Origin: Candidatus Thiodiazotropha sp. CDECU1
GTDB lineage: Bacteria > Pseudomonadota > Gammaproteobacteria > Chromatiales > Chromatiaceae
Length of the DNA stretch: 64,000 nucleotides
Reading direction: 5' to 3'
NCBI RefSeq assembly: GCF_963455295.1
Contig: NZ_OY734020.1
Span: 3,472,001-3,536,000 of the forward strand
Both the position numbers and the translations under genes were made by a program. This document shows positions 46,083-55,482 of this stretch, piece after piece. Below the pieces are notes generated by a model. It was not told where the DNA came from. It searched no databases and saw only the letters and a list, made by a program, of their open reading frames with translations. Numbering within the stretch: position 1 is the first letter of the stretch; each line of letters begins with the position of its first letter.

Positions 46083-47261
46083 ATGCCTTTGGTCAACATG
46101 CGAGAGATGCTGCACCATGCCTATGGGAACGGCTATGCAGTCGGGGCCTTTGACCTGGTCAACCTCGATTTCCTGGAAGGTATACTGGATGCCGCCGAAC
46201 GCTGTGCTTCACCGGTCATCCTAAGCCTGGCCGAATCCCATTTTGAGTATTTCGATTTTGAGCTTTTACTGTCCGCGGTTGAGAAGGCGGCGCGCAACGC
46301 CTCGGTACCGGTCGCGATCCATCTGGACCATGGAGAGAGCTTGCAGTCTGCCATGAACGCCATCAACCATGGCTGCAATGGGGTGATGGTGGATGCTTCT
46401 CACAGGTCCCTGGACGATAACATCCGTACTACCCGCTCGGTGGTCGAGATGGCTCACGGGTGCGGAGTGCCTGTGGAGGGTGAACTGGGTTATGTCCCAG
46501 GCGTCGAGGGTGAGGATGCAGAACGACACCCGGGAAAGGTCAGCTACACGACAACGGACCAGGCCATCCATTTCGTTGAGACTACGGGTATCGATTTCCT
46601 CGCAGTCTCCATAGGTACAGTGCATGGTCGTATGCGGGGCGAAGCGAAGCTCGATTTCCAGCGTTTACGGGATATCAACGAGGCGTTGGGCCTACCTTTA
46701 GTGATCCATGGTGGAACCGGCCTATCCGAAGACCAGTACCGACAATTGATCACCAACGGCGTGGTTAAAATCAACTACTATACCGCGCTGGCCGATGCGG
46801 CAGGCGCCGCCATTCGGAAAAATGTCGAGGCAACAGAGAATAACGCGTTTACCCAACTGACCCGGGGTGTACAAGCTGCTGTCAGTGAGGAAGCCGAGCG
46901 TTGTATTCGGCTCTGGGGTTCTACCGGGCGCGCTACCGAAGTGCTGACCCAATGCACACCCTGGCTTCCGGTGGAGCATCTCATCGTCTACAACGTCAAT
47001 GGACTGGATGATGAGGGTGTCATAGAGATGATGGCCAAAGGCCGGGATGTGCTGTCAAAAATACCCGGGGTGCGTGAGGTCGCTACCGGCAGCGCGGTCA
47101 AGACAGATGCCGCCTACCGCTACACCTGGCTGGTGCAGTTCTGCCACCCGGCGGTGATAGACAGCTACCGTGACCATGCGGACCATGTCGCCTTCGCCGA
47201 TCAGCTTTTCCGCCCGGTTGCCGGGGAACGTATCAGCATCGATTACGCATGGATTGAATAG
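46083..47261 (+). CDS. Class II aldolase fused to a Dabb domain
   Basis: The 392-aa protein starts with a class II aldolase domain (residues 1-285). IHLDHGESLQSAMNAI gives the catalytic Asp82 and zinc His83, EGELGYVPG and SIGTVHGRMRG the further ligands, and VIHGGTGLSEDQYRQL the phosphate region. From about residue 305 it carries a stress-responsive A/B-barrel (Dabb) domain: VEHLIVYNVNGLDDEGVIEM, REVATGSAVKTD and HADHVAFADQLFRP. A fructose- or tagatose-bisphosphate aldolase activity is likely. The fusion is unusual. The start at 46083 has GGGGAGAT upstream. Confidence 0.85.
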   Translation: MPLVNMREMLHHAYGNGYAVGAFDLVNLDFLEGILDAAERCASPVILSLAESHFEYFDFELLLSAVEKAARNASVPVAIHLDHGESLQSAMNAINHGCNGVMVDASHRSLDDNIRTTRSVVEMAHGCGVPVEGELGYVPGVEGEDAERHPGKVSYTTTDQAIHFVETTGIDFLAVSIGTVHGRMRGEAKLDFQRLRDINEALGLPLVIHGGTGLSEDQYRQLITNGVVKINYYTALADAAGAAIRKNVEATENNAFTQLTRGVQAAVSEEAERCIRLWGSTGRATEVLTQCTPWLPVEHLIVYNVNGLDDEGVIEMMAKGRDVLSKIPGVREVATGSAVKTDAAYRYTWLVQFCHPAVIDSYRDHADHVAFADQLFRPVAGERISIDYAWIE

Positions 47262-47291
47262 TTAGCATCCCAATTTTCCCAAAAGCCTGTT

Positions 47292-47759
47292 TCAGAGTCC
47301 CAGTTCACTAAGTCCGGGGTGATCATCCGGTCGCCGCCCCAGCGGCCAATGAAAGAGACGGTCCGATTCCTTTATTGGCAGATCATTGATGCTGGCGAAT
47401 CGTCGCTGCATAAATCCTTGTGCATTGAACTCCCAGTTTTCGTTGCCATAGCTGCGATACCACTGGCCCGAGTCGTCGTGGCATTCGTAGGCGAAGCGCA
47501 CGGCGATACGGTTTGCCCCAAATGTCCAAAGCTCCTTGATCAGCCGATAGTCCAATTCACGCGCCCACTTGCGCTGTAGAAATTCCCTCACCTGTTCTCT
47601 GCCATGGGGAAATTCTGCCCGGTTTCGCCACTGCGTATCCTCTGTATAGACAAGCACGACACGCTCAGGGTCACGGGTGTTCCAGGCATCTTCCGCCATG
47701 CGAACCTTCTGCGTGGCGCGCTCTTGATCAAAAGGTGGAACAGGTGGTTTTTCTTGCAT
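47292..47759 (-). CDS. DUF1348-type NTF2-like protein
   Basis: The 155-aa protein belongs to the NTF2/SnoaL-like fold family known as DUF1348. It shows [20 protein letters not shown], then [40 protein letters not shown] and [13 protein letters not shown]. It is cytoplasmic and soluble. The ATG at 47759 is chosen with GGAGA upstream. Many members are uncharacterised; a role in small-molecule or stress metabolism is guessed. It stands alone on the minus strand between aldolase and DsrE-like genes. Confidence 0.8.
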   Translation of the reverse strand: MQEKPPVPPFDQERATQKVRMAEDAWNTRDPERVVLVYTEDTQWRNRAEFPHGREQVREFLQRKWARELDYRLIKELWTFGANRIAVRFAYECHDDSGQWYRSYGNENWEFNAQGFMQRRFASINDLPIKESDRLFHWPLGRRPDDHPGLSELGL

Positions 47760-47884
47760 CGTGGTTTCTCCAGAAAACGTGAATCCAAGTATGTAGACAA
47801 GTCTGTGTGAATAATTCACCATTTCATTATTCATAATTCAACAATATTGCATCGTTCACTCATCTATCAAATATCAATAACTAT

Positions 47885-48250
47885 GTGGTTGTATTGAGTT
47901 CCGGTGCAGAAGATGGTGGTAAACGGGCCACGTTAGCCTTCTCGGCCGCATGTACCGCCATGGCCATGGATCTCGATACGCAACTTTTCCTTGTGGGTGA
48001 CGGCAGCCACTGGGCCTACCAGGGCAGCTGTGAGGGTATCAGTCAGAAAGGCTTTCCGGCCCTGGCAAGTCTGATGGAGAACTTTGTCGAACTGGATGGC
48101 AAGATCTTTGTCTGTTCAGCCTGTGACACCGTCTGTTCCCTGCCACAAGACAGTGAAGGCAAACCCTTGCTTAGACAGGCGTTCATACAACCTCGTGGCC
48201 TTGCCTCGATTCTGGAACACATGGTCGGGGGCAGTTCCATCACCTTTTGA
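47885..48250 (+). CDS. DsrE-family protein outside the dsr operon
   Basis: The 121-aa protein has the DsrE/YchN fold: MVVLSSGAEDGGKRATLAFS, then LDTQLFLVGDGSHWAYQG. A cysteine-rich loop FVCSACDTVCSLPQ sits where other family members place active cysteines. It starts at GTG 47885; no clear ribosome site is visible. Related proteins bind or transfer sulfur. It is unlinked to the dsr operon by 34 kb and convergent with the iron transporter. A sulfur-relay role is inference. Confidence 0.8.
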   Translation: MVVLSSGAEDGGKRATLAFSAACTAMAMDLDTQLFLVGDGSHWAYQGSCEGISQKGFPALASLMENFVELDGKIFVCSACDTVCSLPQDSEGKPLLRQAFIQPRGLASILEHMVGGSSITF

Positions 48251-48289
48251 TTACCAGTGGTCGATTGACGATGTGTGTGACCTGGGATT

Positions 48290-49327
48290 CTATAACGCCA
48301 CCACGTGTTCCACTGCCAGTCGAACCCCGAGTCTCTCCCCTATCCCATGATCGTGGTGACTCTGCACCAAGCATAACAGCTCGGTGCCATCATCCAGGGA
48401 GAGGGTATAGAGATACTCAGCGCCTTGAAAAACCTTGCCGACGATCTTCAGCTTATAATCACTCTGATCATCATGAATGATATCGTCGGGTCGCAGCAAC
48501 AGTTCAACTGAATCCCCCGCCTGGTGTTGCTGCTTGAGATCGGCGCACATGATCCCGAGCACGGAATCGATACGCCCATCCTCCAACACCCGTCCAGGGA
48601 TCATCGAGCCCTTGCCGATAAACTCCGCCACGAATCGATCCGCCGGTTTATGGTAGATGTTGTAACCGCTATCCCATTGACGCAAACGTCCGCTACCCAG
48701 CACACCGATGATATCGGCCAGGGCGAACGCCTCCAGTTGGTCATGGGTTACCAGGATTGCGGTCACCCCCTCTCTTTTCAGAATCTCACGTACCTCGCCA
48801 GCCAACTGCTCCCGCAACTCCACGTCGAGTCCGGAGAAGGGTTCATCCAGCAGCAGTATCTCCGGCCGCGGCGCCATGGCGCGGATCAATGCAATGCGCT
48901 GCTGCTGACCGCCTGAAAGCTGGTGGGGATATTTCTCCTCAAGACCGTTGAGGCCGACCAGTGCCAGCAACTCCTTAACCCGCTGTCGTTGCGACTTACC
49001 ACTGCCCCCGCGTAGCCCGAAGGCGACGTTGTCCCTGACGCTGAGATGGGGATAGAGGGCAAAATCCTGGAATACCATGCCGACCTGGCGCTTCTCCGGG
49101 GCCAGGGTATGACCTGGCAGGGAGACCCGGCGACCGTGTAACAGGATCTCTCCCTGCGCCAGCGGCTCAAACCCCGCGATGGCACGCAACAGGCTGGTCT
49201 TGCCACAACCGCTGGGTCCCAGCAGACAACCTATCACGCCGCTCTCCAGTTCGAAGCTGACACTGTCCACCACCAACTGGCGACCATACTTGACGCTTGC
49301 TCGCCTGACTTCAAGTTGATTTGGCAT
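48290..49327 (-). CDS. fbpC: Fe3+ ABC transporter ATPase (FbpC-like)
   Basis: The 345-aa ATPase has Walker A GPSGCGKTSLLRA, Q-loop region MVFQDFALYPHLSVRDN, signature LSGGQQQRIALIRAM, Walker B ILLLDEPFSGLD and the switch LVTHDQLEAF. The C-terminal TOBE-like part (SVELLLRPDDI) is that of the Fe/spermidine/molybdate group. It powers the FbpAB importer. The gene overlaps fbpB by 17 nt. Confidence 0.94.
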   Translation of the reverse strand: MPNQLEVRRASVKYGRQLVVDSVSFELESGVIGCLLGPSGCGKTSLLRAIAGFEPLAQGEILLHGRRVSLPGHTLAPEKRQVGMVFQDFALYPHLSVRDNVAFGLRGGSGKSQRQRVKELLALVGLNGLEEKYPHQLSGGQQQRIALIRAMAPRPEILLLDEPFSGLDVELREQLAGEVREILKREGVTAILVTHDQLEAFALADIIGVLGSGRLRQWDSGYNIYHKPADRFVAEFIGKGSMIPGRVLEDGRIDSVLGIMCADLKQQHQAGDSVELLLRPDDIIHDDQSDYKLKIVGKVFQGAEYLYTLSLDDGTELLCLVQSHHDHGIGERLGVRLAVEHVVAL

Positions 49328-50987
49328 GACGTGACCGGGTTATGGTTCGACTCAACAGTATGACTGGAAGTATACCCACTGCAACTATCGTCAACGCGGC
49401 ATAGGAGGCGTCCGCAAGGCGTTCGTCGGATGCCAGTTCATAGGCCCTGACTGCCAGGGTATTGTAATTGAAGGGACGCAGTATCAGGGTCGCGGGCAAC
49501 TCTTTCAAGACATCCACAAAGACCAGCAACAAGGCCGTCATCAGGCTGCCCTTGAGCATCGGCATATGCACCCTGCGCACAATCTCACCCGAGCCCGTAC
49601 CCATGGACCGGGCCACCTCGTCCATGGTGGGACGGATCTTGCCCAAGCCTGCCTCCACTGTCTGTAAGGAGACCGCCAGGAAGCGCACCAGATAGGCAAA
49701 CACCAGGGCGATCAGGGTACCGCTCAGAATCAACCCGGTGGACCAGCCGAACTGCTCCCGCATCCAGCTATCGAGGGCATTATCGAAGGCGGCAAAAGGG
49801 ATCATCACGCCGATAGCGATTACCGTACCCGGTATGGCATACCCCATCCCCGCCAGTCTCACCGCAAACTGGGTTGCCCAACTCTTCTGCTGCCGCTTTC
49901 CATAGCCCAGTAGCAGTGCCAGCATCAGGGCCAGGATTGAAGCTGTCCCTGCCAGCATGATGGTATGGGTGACCAAGCTCAGGAAGCGGCTGTCGAGAGT
50001 CTCCTCAGCCGTGGTCAAGGCCCACCACAAGAGCTGGCCCGCCGGCAGGATGAAACCCAATAGCAGGGCCCCGAAACAGATCAGGAAGGCCATGCTCGAC
50101 TGCCTGGCATTCAACTGGAAGCGGGTCAGTACCTGGTGGCGTTGGCTGGTATGGTGATAGCGCGCCTGCTTGCGGGAGATCTTCTCGAGAATGATCAAGG
50201 CAAACACCACCAGCAACAGCATGGCGGAGAGCTGTGCCGCAGCGGCCGCGTTGTTCAGGCCGTACCAGGTGCGGAATATCCCCGTGGTGAAGGTAGAGAC
50301 ACCAAAGTACTGCACTGTGCCGTAATCCGCCAAGGTCTCCATCAGCGCGAGGGAGAGCCCTGCCACGATGGCGGGCCTGGCAAGGGGTAGAGCAACCGTA
50401 AAAAAGGTTCGCCAGGGACCGTTACCCAGGGTGCGACTGACATCCAGGACACAGATCGACTGGCCGAGAAAAGCGGCCCGGGAGAGCAGGTAGACATAGG
50501 GATAGAGCACCAGGGCCAACATCACTGCCGCCCCCTCGATGGAGCGGATCTCCGGGAACCAGTAGTCGCCATAGCCCCAGCCCGTCCACTCCCTGAGCAA
50601 GGTCTGCACCGGCCCGGCAAAATCGAACAGACCGGTATAGGTATAGGCGATGATATAGGCGGGTATCGCCATCGGCAGCAACAAGGCCCATTCGAATACC
50701 GATCGCCCGGGGAACTGACACATGCTCGTGAGCCAGGCCGTACTGACACCCAACAGTAATACCCCGATGGCGACACCGACCATCAACAACAGGGAGTTGA
50801 TCACATAGTCCTGCAACACCGTATCGGCCAGGTGGCGCCAGACTTCCCCGGCAGGCTCGAAAATATAACTGAGCACCACGACCACCGGCACCGCCAGCAC
50901 AACGGCTACCGTCAATACTCCCACGCTCCATGGATTGAACCCGATGGAGAGATGGGGTAAAGCAAATCTATTCGTCGTGGATGACAC
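49311..50987 (-). CDS. fbpB: Fe3+ ABC transporter permease (FbpB-like, double-length)
   Basis: The 558-aa inner-membrane protein has about twelve spans in two homologous halves, each with an EAA-type loop (DVSRTLGNGPWRTFFTVALP, about 190-209; EVARSMGTGSGEIVRRVHMP near 455). This is the one-chain form of iron(III) permeases. It lies between fbpA (6-nt gap) and fbpC (overlap). Confidence 0.93.
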   Translation of the reverse strand: MSSTTNRFALPHLSIGFNPWSVGVLTVAVVLAVPVVVVLSYIFEPAGEVWRHLADTVLQDYVINSLLLMVGVAIGVLLLGVSTAWLTSMCQFPGRSVFEWALLLPMAIPAYIIAYTYTGLFDFAGPVQTLLREWTGWGYGDYWFPEIRSIEGAAVMLALVLYPYVYLLSRAAFLGQSICVLDVSRTLGNGPWRTFFTVALPLARPAIVAGLSLALMETLADYGTVQYFGVSTFTTGIFRTWYGLNNAAAAAQLSAMLLLVVFALIILEKISRKQARYHHTSQRHQVLTRFQLNARQSSMAFLICFGALLLGFILPAGQLLWWALTTAEETLDSRFLSLVTHTIMLAGTASILALMLALLLGYGKRQQKSWATQFAVRLAGMGYAIPGTVIAIGVMIPFAAFDNALDSWMREQFGWSTGLILSGTLIALVFAYLVRFLAVSLQTVEAGLGKIRPTMDEVARSMGTGSGEIVRRVHMPMLKGSLMTALLLVFVDVLKELPATLILRPFNYNTLAVRAYELASDERLADASYAALTIVAVGILPVILLSRTITRSRHAKST

Positions 50988-50993
50988 TTGCGA

Positions 50994-52019
50994 TCATTTC
51001 CATCCCGCGCGATCCATCAGGCGTACCGCATCCGGGTTGAGCTGACCCAGCTTGGAGAGATTGAGCCGATCCATCTTGAAATCGCCCCAGCCCTTGAGGA
51101 GTTCACTGGGGGCCACATCTTCCCGCACCGGATACTCTCCATTGGTCTCTGCGTACCAGGCCTGAGAGTCGGTATTGACAAGAAATTCCAATAGCTTGAT
51201 GGCATTTTCCCTGTTTTTGGCCGCCTTGGTCAGGGCCGCACCACTCACATTCACATGCGCCCCCCGGCCCTGTTGATTCGGCCAAAACACCGCCAGCTTC
51301 GCTGCAGCATCCCGCTGTCCCTGCTCTTTCGAGGTCAGCATGCCGGCAAGATAGTAGGTGTTGGCAACGGCCACATCGCACAGCCCTGCTGCAGCCGCCT
51401 TGATCTGATCCCGATCACCCCCTTTGGGCGGCCGGGCGAACTGCTTGACGAAGGCAGTGGCCCAGGTCTCGGTCGCCTCCGCACCATTCGCGGCTATCAT
51501 CGATGCCACCAGGGATTGATTGTAGATATTACTGGAAGAACGGATGCATATCCTGTTGTCCCAGTCGGGATCAATGAGTGCTTCGTAGGTGGAGAGTTTT
51601 GACGGATCCACCCGATCCTTGACATACAGAATGGGACGGGCCCGCACTGAAAGACCGTACCAGTGACCATCCGGATCACGAAAACTCTCCGGCACGACAC
51701 CCTTCAGGAGCTCAGACTCGACCGCCTGGGTGACACCCGCCGCCTTTGCCCGATACAGGCGACCGGCGTCCGTGGTGATCAACATATCGGCGGGGGTGTT
51801 TCGCCCTTCACTCTGCAGACGTTGCAACAGGGCATCGGCCTTACCGGTGACAAGATTCACTTTGATCCCTGTCTGTTCGCTGAATTGATCCAACAGGGGT
51901 TTGATCAGTTTCTCTTTTCTGGCCGAGTAGAGATTCACGACCCCATCCGCCAGGGACAAGGAAGGTGCGATAAGGGTCAGCAGCAGCCCCAGTAAAATCG
52001 GTTTTGAGATTGGCAACAC
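50994..52019 (-). CDS. fbpA: Periplasmic Fe3+-binding protein (FbpA-like)
   Basis: The 341-aa protein has a signal peptide (PILLGLLLTLIAPSLSLADG) and a substrate-binding fold beginning VVNLYSARKEKLIKPLLDQF. The paired tyrosines in VANTYYLAG are the likely iron ligands, as in ferric-binding proteins. The GTG at 52019 or TTG at 52016 is the start, each with GGAGG upstream. A Fur-like box lies at 52062, so the operon is probably iron-repressed. Confidence 0.93.
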   Translation of the reverse strand: MLPISKPILLGLLLTLIAPSLSLADGVVNLYSARKEKLIKPLLDQFSEQTGIKVNLVTGKADALLQRLQSEGRNTPADMLITTDAGRLYRAKAAGVTQAVESELLKGVVPESFRDPDGHWYGLSVRARPILYVKDRVDPSKLSTYEALIDPDWDNRICIRSSSNIYNQSLVASMIAANGAEATETWATAFVKQFARPPKGGDRDQIKAAAAGLCDVAVANTYYLAGMLTSKEQGQRDAAAKLAVFWPNQQGRGAHVNVSGAALTKAAKNRENAIKLLEFLVNTDSQAWYAETNGEYPVREDVAPSELLKGWGDFKMDRLNLSKLGQLNPDAVRLMDRAGWK

Positions 52020-52061
52020 AAAAGCCTCCAACGTGAAATAGAAATAATGTAGAATATATAA

Positions 52062-52080
52062 GAATGATAACGATTATTAT
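52062..52080. promoter_or_regulatory. Fur-like box before fbpABC
   Basis: The sequence GAATGATAACGATTATTAT, read in reverse complement, matches the Fur consensus GATAATGATAATCATTATC at about 13 of the positions compared. It lies roughly 45 nt upstream of fbpA, where a repressor should bind. The rest of the 52081-52331 spacer holds no gene. Confidence 0.65.
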
Positions 52081-52230
52081 TTAGATTAGCAAAATAATCA
52101 ATTGGCAACGCAGCAGGCCCAACCTATCCTACTGATTGCAATATGTTTAATTAAGGCCTAAGAAAGGTATTCAACATAAGGTGATTGGATAACATACCAA
52201 TGAGATCCTCGGGTGTTTCCAATGCGTTTC

Positions 52231-52250
52231 GGTGGAGCCCTGCCCCACCA
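52231..52250. repeat. Half-unit of the GGTGGGGC repeat
   Basis: GGTGGAGCCCTGCCCCACCA is similar to one arm of the 19920 inverted repeat and can fold as a small hairpin (GGTGG/CCACC). It is a degenerate single copy in the spacer between the fbp operon and the adenosyltransferase gene. Confidence 0.5.
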
Positions 52251-52331
52251 GGATAGCTCAGTTACCACCAGAATTTTCGCTCTCCCAACCAAAGCCCCTT
52301 ATGTAAGTACCATTCGGGCCAGATAAGACAC

Positions 52332-52868
52332 ATGAAGCAACGACAAAAAAGAAACGGCATAACCCTGGTTCTCACCGGTGAAGGCAAGGGCAAATCATCC
52401 AGCGCCTTCGGCACCGCCTTCAGGGCGGCGGGTTGGAATATGCAGGTGTTGGTGATCCAGTTCATCAAGGGGAAGTGGAAGACAGGTGAACAGCAGGCCG
52501 CCTCCCGGTTTGAGAACATCGAGTGGCATGCCCTGGGGGATGGCTTCACCTGGGACACCAACAATCCGGAACAGGACCGCCGCACCAGCCGGGAGATATG
52601 GCAACTCTGTCAGGAGAAGATTCGCACCCAGCACTACGACCTGGTGGTGCTGGATGAGATCAACTATGTCTGTCAATACGGTTGGATCAGTGGCGAGGAG
52701 ATCGCTGAGTTCATCCAACAGGAGAAACCACCCTGGATGCATCTGATCCTGACCGGACGTGGTGCACCCAAGGAGGTGATCGATGTGGCTGACACAGTGA
52801 CGGAGATGAAACTGGTGAAACACGCCTTCGAGCAGGGCATCCATGCCGAACAGGGTGTGGAGTTTTAA
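52332..52868 (+). CDS. cobO: Corrinoid adenosyltransferase (CobO/BtuR family)
   Basis: The 178-aa enzyme has the P-loop TGEGKGKSSSAFGTAFR near residue 15, then VLVIQFIKGKWKTGEQQA and LVVLDEINYVCQYGWISG. LILTGRGAPKEVIDVADTVTEM at about 137-158 is typical. It transfers adenosyl from ATP to cob(I)alamin or cobinamide. No other cobalamin genes are in view. Confidence 0.95.
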   Translation: MKQRQKRNGITLVLTGEGKGKSSSAFGTAFRAAGWNMQVLVIQFIKGKWKTGEQQAASRFENIEWHALGDGFTWDTNNPEQDRRTSREIWQLCQEKIRTQHYDLVVLDEINYVCQYGWISGEEIAEFIQQEKPPWMHLILTGRGAPKEVIDVADTVTEMKLVKHAFEQGIHAEQGVEF

Positions 52869-52895
52869 GCAAACTTGACTGAATTGAGAACTAGC

Positions 52896-53684
52896 CTATT
52901 TGCCATCCAGCAATCTCCCGATCCCGCCAAGCACCGATCCCTCACCCTGATCACCGCCCCCCGATGAAGGGGCATTCGCCAGGATGCGATCCGCCATGCG
53001 TGAGAATGGCAGGCTCTGTAACCAGATCGTCCCATGCCCCTTCAGGGTTGCCAGGAACATACCCTCGCCGCCGAACACCATGGACTTGAGGTTGCCGGAA
53101 CGCTGGATGTCGTACTCTATGCCCCCCGTGAAACCGACCAGGCAACCGGTATCCACCCGCAGGGTCTCCCCCGTGAGACGCTTTTCGATGACTGTGCCCC
53201 CGGCCTGGATGAAGGCCATCCCATCGCCTTCAAGGGCCTGTAGGATAAATCCCTCACCACCGAACAGCCCCACCCCAAGCCGGCGATTGAAGGCGATATC
53301 CACCTTGGTGCCCAGGGCGGCACAGAGAAAGGCATCTTTCTGGCAGGTGATCTTCTCCCCCAACTGCTGCATATTCAGGGGCACGATGTTGCCGGGATAG
53401 GGGGCGGAAAAGGAGACCCGCTGTTTGCCATTGCCCCGGTTGGTGAAATGGGTGGTGAAGATGGACTCGCCGGTAAAGACTCGCTTGCCCGCGGAGAAGA
53501 GCTTCCCCATCAATCCCTCATCTGCACTGGAGCCGTCACCCATCTTGGTCTCGAAATCTATCCCCTCCTCCATATAGGTCATGGCGCCTGCCTCGGCGAT
53601 CACCGTTTCGCCTGGATCCAGCTCCACTTCAACCAACTGCATCTCGGATCCGAGGATCTCGTAGTCCACTTCATGGCAACGCAT
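52896..53684 (-). CDS. TIGR00266/AIM24-family protein
   Basis: The 262-aa protein has the AIM24 pattern: [57 protein letters not shown] and [20 protein letters not shown]. It is soluble and beta-rich. Homologues are widespread in bacteria; the function is unclear (some influence mitochondrial or membrane structure in yeast). The ATG at 53684 has AGGAG eight nt before it; the earlier GTG at 53693 lies too close to that site. Confidence 0.9.
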   Translation of the reverse strand: MRCHEVDYEILGSEMQLVEVELDPGETVIAEAGAMTYMEEGIDFETKMGDGSSADEGLMGKLFSAGKRVFTGESIFTTHFTNRGNGKQRVSFSAPYPGNIVPLNMQQLGEKITCQKDAFLCAALGTKVDIAFNRRLGVGLFGGEGFILQALEGDGMAFIQAGGTVIEKRLTGETLRVDTGCLVGFTGGIEYDIQRSGNLKSMVFGGEGMFLATLKGHGTIWLQSLPFSRMADRILANAPSSGGGDQGEGSVLGGIGRLLDGK

Positions 53685-53835
53685 CGCCAGCACTCCTGTT
53701 CAGATCAAATGATTGTGTGATTGTCTGTGGAGAGTTTTGACCCAAGTGGTGAAAAATATCAACCATCAAGATTAGTTATATTATGATTTTCTGATATACT
53801 TCGCCGCTTTTTGCCACAGCCATGCGAGGTCATCC

Positions 53836-55392
53836 ATGTTTCAACTCACCTGCCCGGGGAAACAGTGCGTAAAAAACGACGTTCTCTCTGGCCTGACGGT
53901 TGCCCTGGCACTGGTGCCTGAAGCGGTCGCTTTCGCCTTCGTTGCCGGCGTGGCGCCACTGGTAGGCCTCTATGCCGCATTCATGATGGGCATCATCACC
54001 GCCGTCATCGGCGGCAGGCCGGGCATGATATCCGGTGCCACCGGCGCGATGGCGGTGGTGATGGTGGCCCTGGTGGCGGAACACGGCATCGAGTACCTGT
54101 TCGCGGCGGTCCTGCTGGCGGGGCTCATCCAGATAAGCGCCGGTCTGCTGCGCCTGGGTAAATTCATCCGCCTGGTGCCCCATCCCGTGATGCTGGGATT
54201 CGTCAACGGCCTGGCCATCGTCATCTTCATCGCCCAGTTGAAACAGTTCCAGGTGGCCGATGAGAACGGTGTCATGGTGTGGCTCAGCGACACACCTTTG
54301 TGGATCATGCTGGGACTGGTTGCGCTCACCATGGGGATCATCCACTTCCTGCCGAAACTCACCTCCGCCGTACCCGCCTCGCTGGCGGCCATTGTCAGCG
54401 TGACCCTGATAGTGATCTTTCTAGATCTGGATGCCCGCTCAGTGCAGGACGTGCTGCGTGATCTGTCGGGGGATCCCACCGCAACCATTGCCGGCGGATT
54501 GCCCAGCTTTCATATCCCAATGGTCCCCCTCTCCTTTGAAACCCTCCAGATCATCCTGCCCTATGCCATCATTCTTGCCGGTGTCGGTTTGATTGAATCC
54601 TTGCTGACCATGAGCCTGATCGATGAGCTGACCGAGTCCCGCGGGCGGGGTAACAAAGAGTGTATCGGACAGGGGGTCGGGAATACGGTGAACGGCCTGT
54701 TTGGCGGCATGGGGGGCTGCGCCATGATCGGTCAAAGCCTGATCAATATCAATTCAGGCGGTCGCGGCCGTCTGTCGGGAATTTCAGCGGCACTGTTTCT
54801 GCTTGCCTTTATCCTGTTCGGCGCTAGCCTGATCGAAATGATTCCGGTTGCCGCACTGGTTGGGGTGATGTTCATCGTGGTGCTGGGCACCTTCGAATGG
54901 GCCAGCTTTCGTCTACTCGGCCGGATTCCCCTGGCAGACACCTTCGTCGGCATATTGGTGGCCGTGATTACGGTCCTGACCGATCTGGCAATCGCGGTCA
55001 TCGTCGGCGTCATCGTCTCGGCCCTGGTGTTTGCCTGGGAGCATGCCAAGCAGATGCATGCGGATACCAACATCGACAAGTATGGGATCAAATACTACAC
55101 CCTTCGCGGCCCGCTTTTTTTCGGTTCCGTGCAGACCTTTGCCGATCTGTTCGATCCAAAGAACGACCCCCAGGAGGTGATCGTCGACTTCGCCGACGCC
55201 CGTGTCTACGATCACTCCGGACTGGAGGCGATTGATAATCTGGCCGAACGCTATATGCGCAGGCAGAAGACGCTGCATATCCGCCACCTGAACCAGGAGT
55301 GCCAGAACCTGCTGGTAAAGGCCGGCGATTTGGTGGAGGTCAATATGATGGAAGATCCCACCTACCGGGTTGCGGATGACAGGGTGGCCTGA
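53836..55392 (+). CDS. SulP family anion permease with STAS domain
   Basis: The 518-aa protein has about ten to twelve spans with SulP features ([20 protein letters not shown] near 16-35, [34 protein letters not shown]). A cytoplasmic STAS domain (about 410-505) contains [20 protein letters not shown]. It moves sulfate or another anion such as bicarbonate. In a sulfur oxidiser it could carry sulfate, but the substrate and direction cannot be read from sequence. Confidence 0.92.
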   Translation: MFQLTCPGKQCVKNDVLSGLTVALALVPEAVAFAFVAGVAPLVGLYAAFMMGIITAVIGGRPGMISGATGAMAVVMVALVAEHGIEYLFAAVLLAGLIQISAGLLRLGKFIRLVPHPVMLGFVNGLAIVIFIAQLKQFQVADENGVMVWLSDTPLWIMLGLVALTMGIIHFLPKLTSAVPASLAAIVSVTLIVIFLDLDARSVQDVLRDLSGDPTATIAGGLPSFHIPMVPLSFETLQIILPYAIILAGVGLIESLLTMSLIDELTESRGRGNKECIGQGVGNTVNGLFGGMGGCAMIGQSLININSGGRGRLSGISAALFLLAFILFGASLIEMIPVAALVGVMFIVVLGTFEWASFRLLGRIPLADTFVGILVAVITVLTDLAIAVIVGVIVSALVFAWEHAKQMHADTNIDKYGIKYYTLRGPLFFGSVQTFADLFDPKNDPQEVIVDFADARVYDHSGLEAIDNLAERYMRRQKTLHIRHLNQECQNLLVKAGDLVEVNMMEDPTYRVADDRVA

Positions 55393-55482
55393 GATGCGAG
55401 AGTGGACATCAGCTACCTTGACCGCGGGTAGGAGGTAGATGTATTTTTGATTTCAGGCTTCTCACACAATGGAAGACGTGAA

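Noticed and set aside
45863-46099. 78-aa minus-strand frame before the aldolase gene
   Set aside because: No ribosome site or family likeness, and it overlaps the aldolase start.
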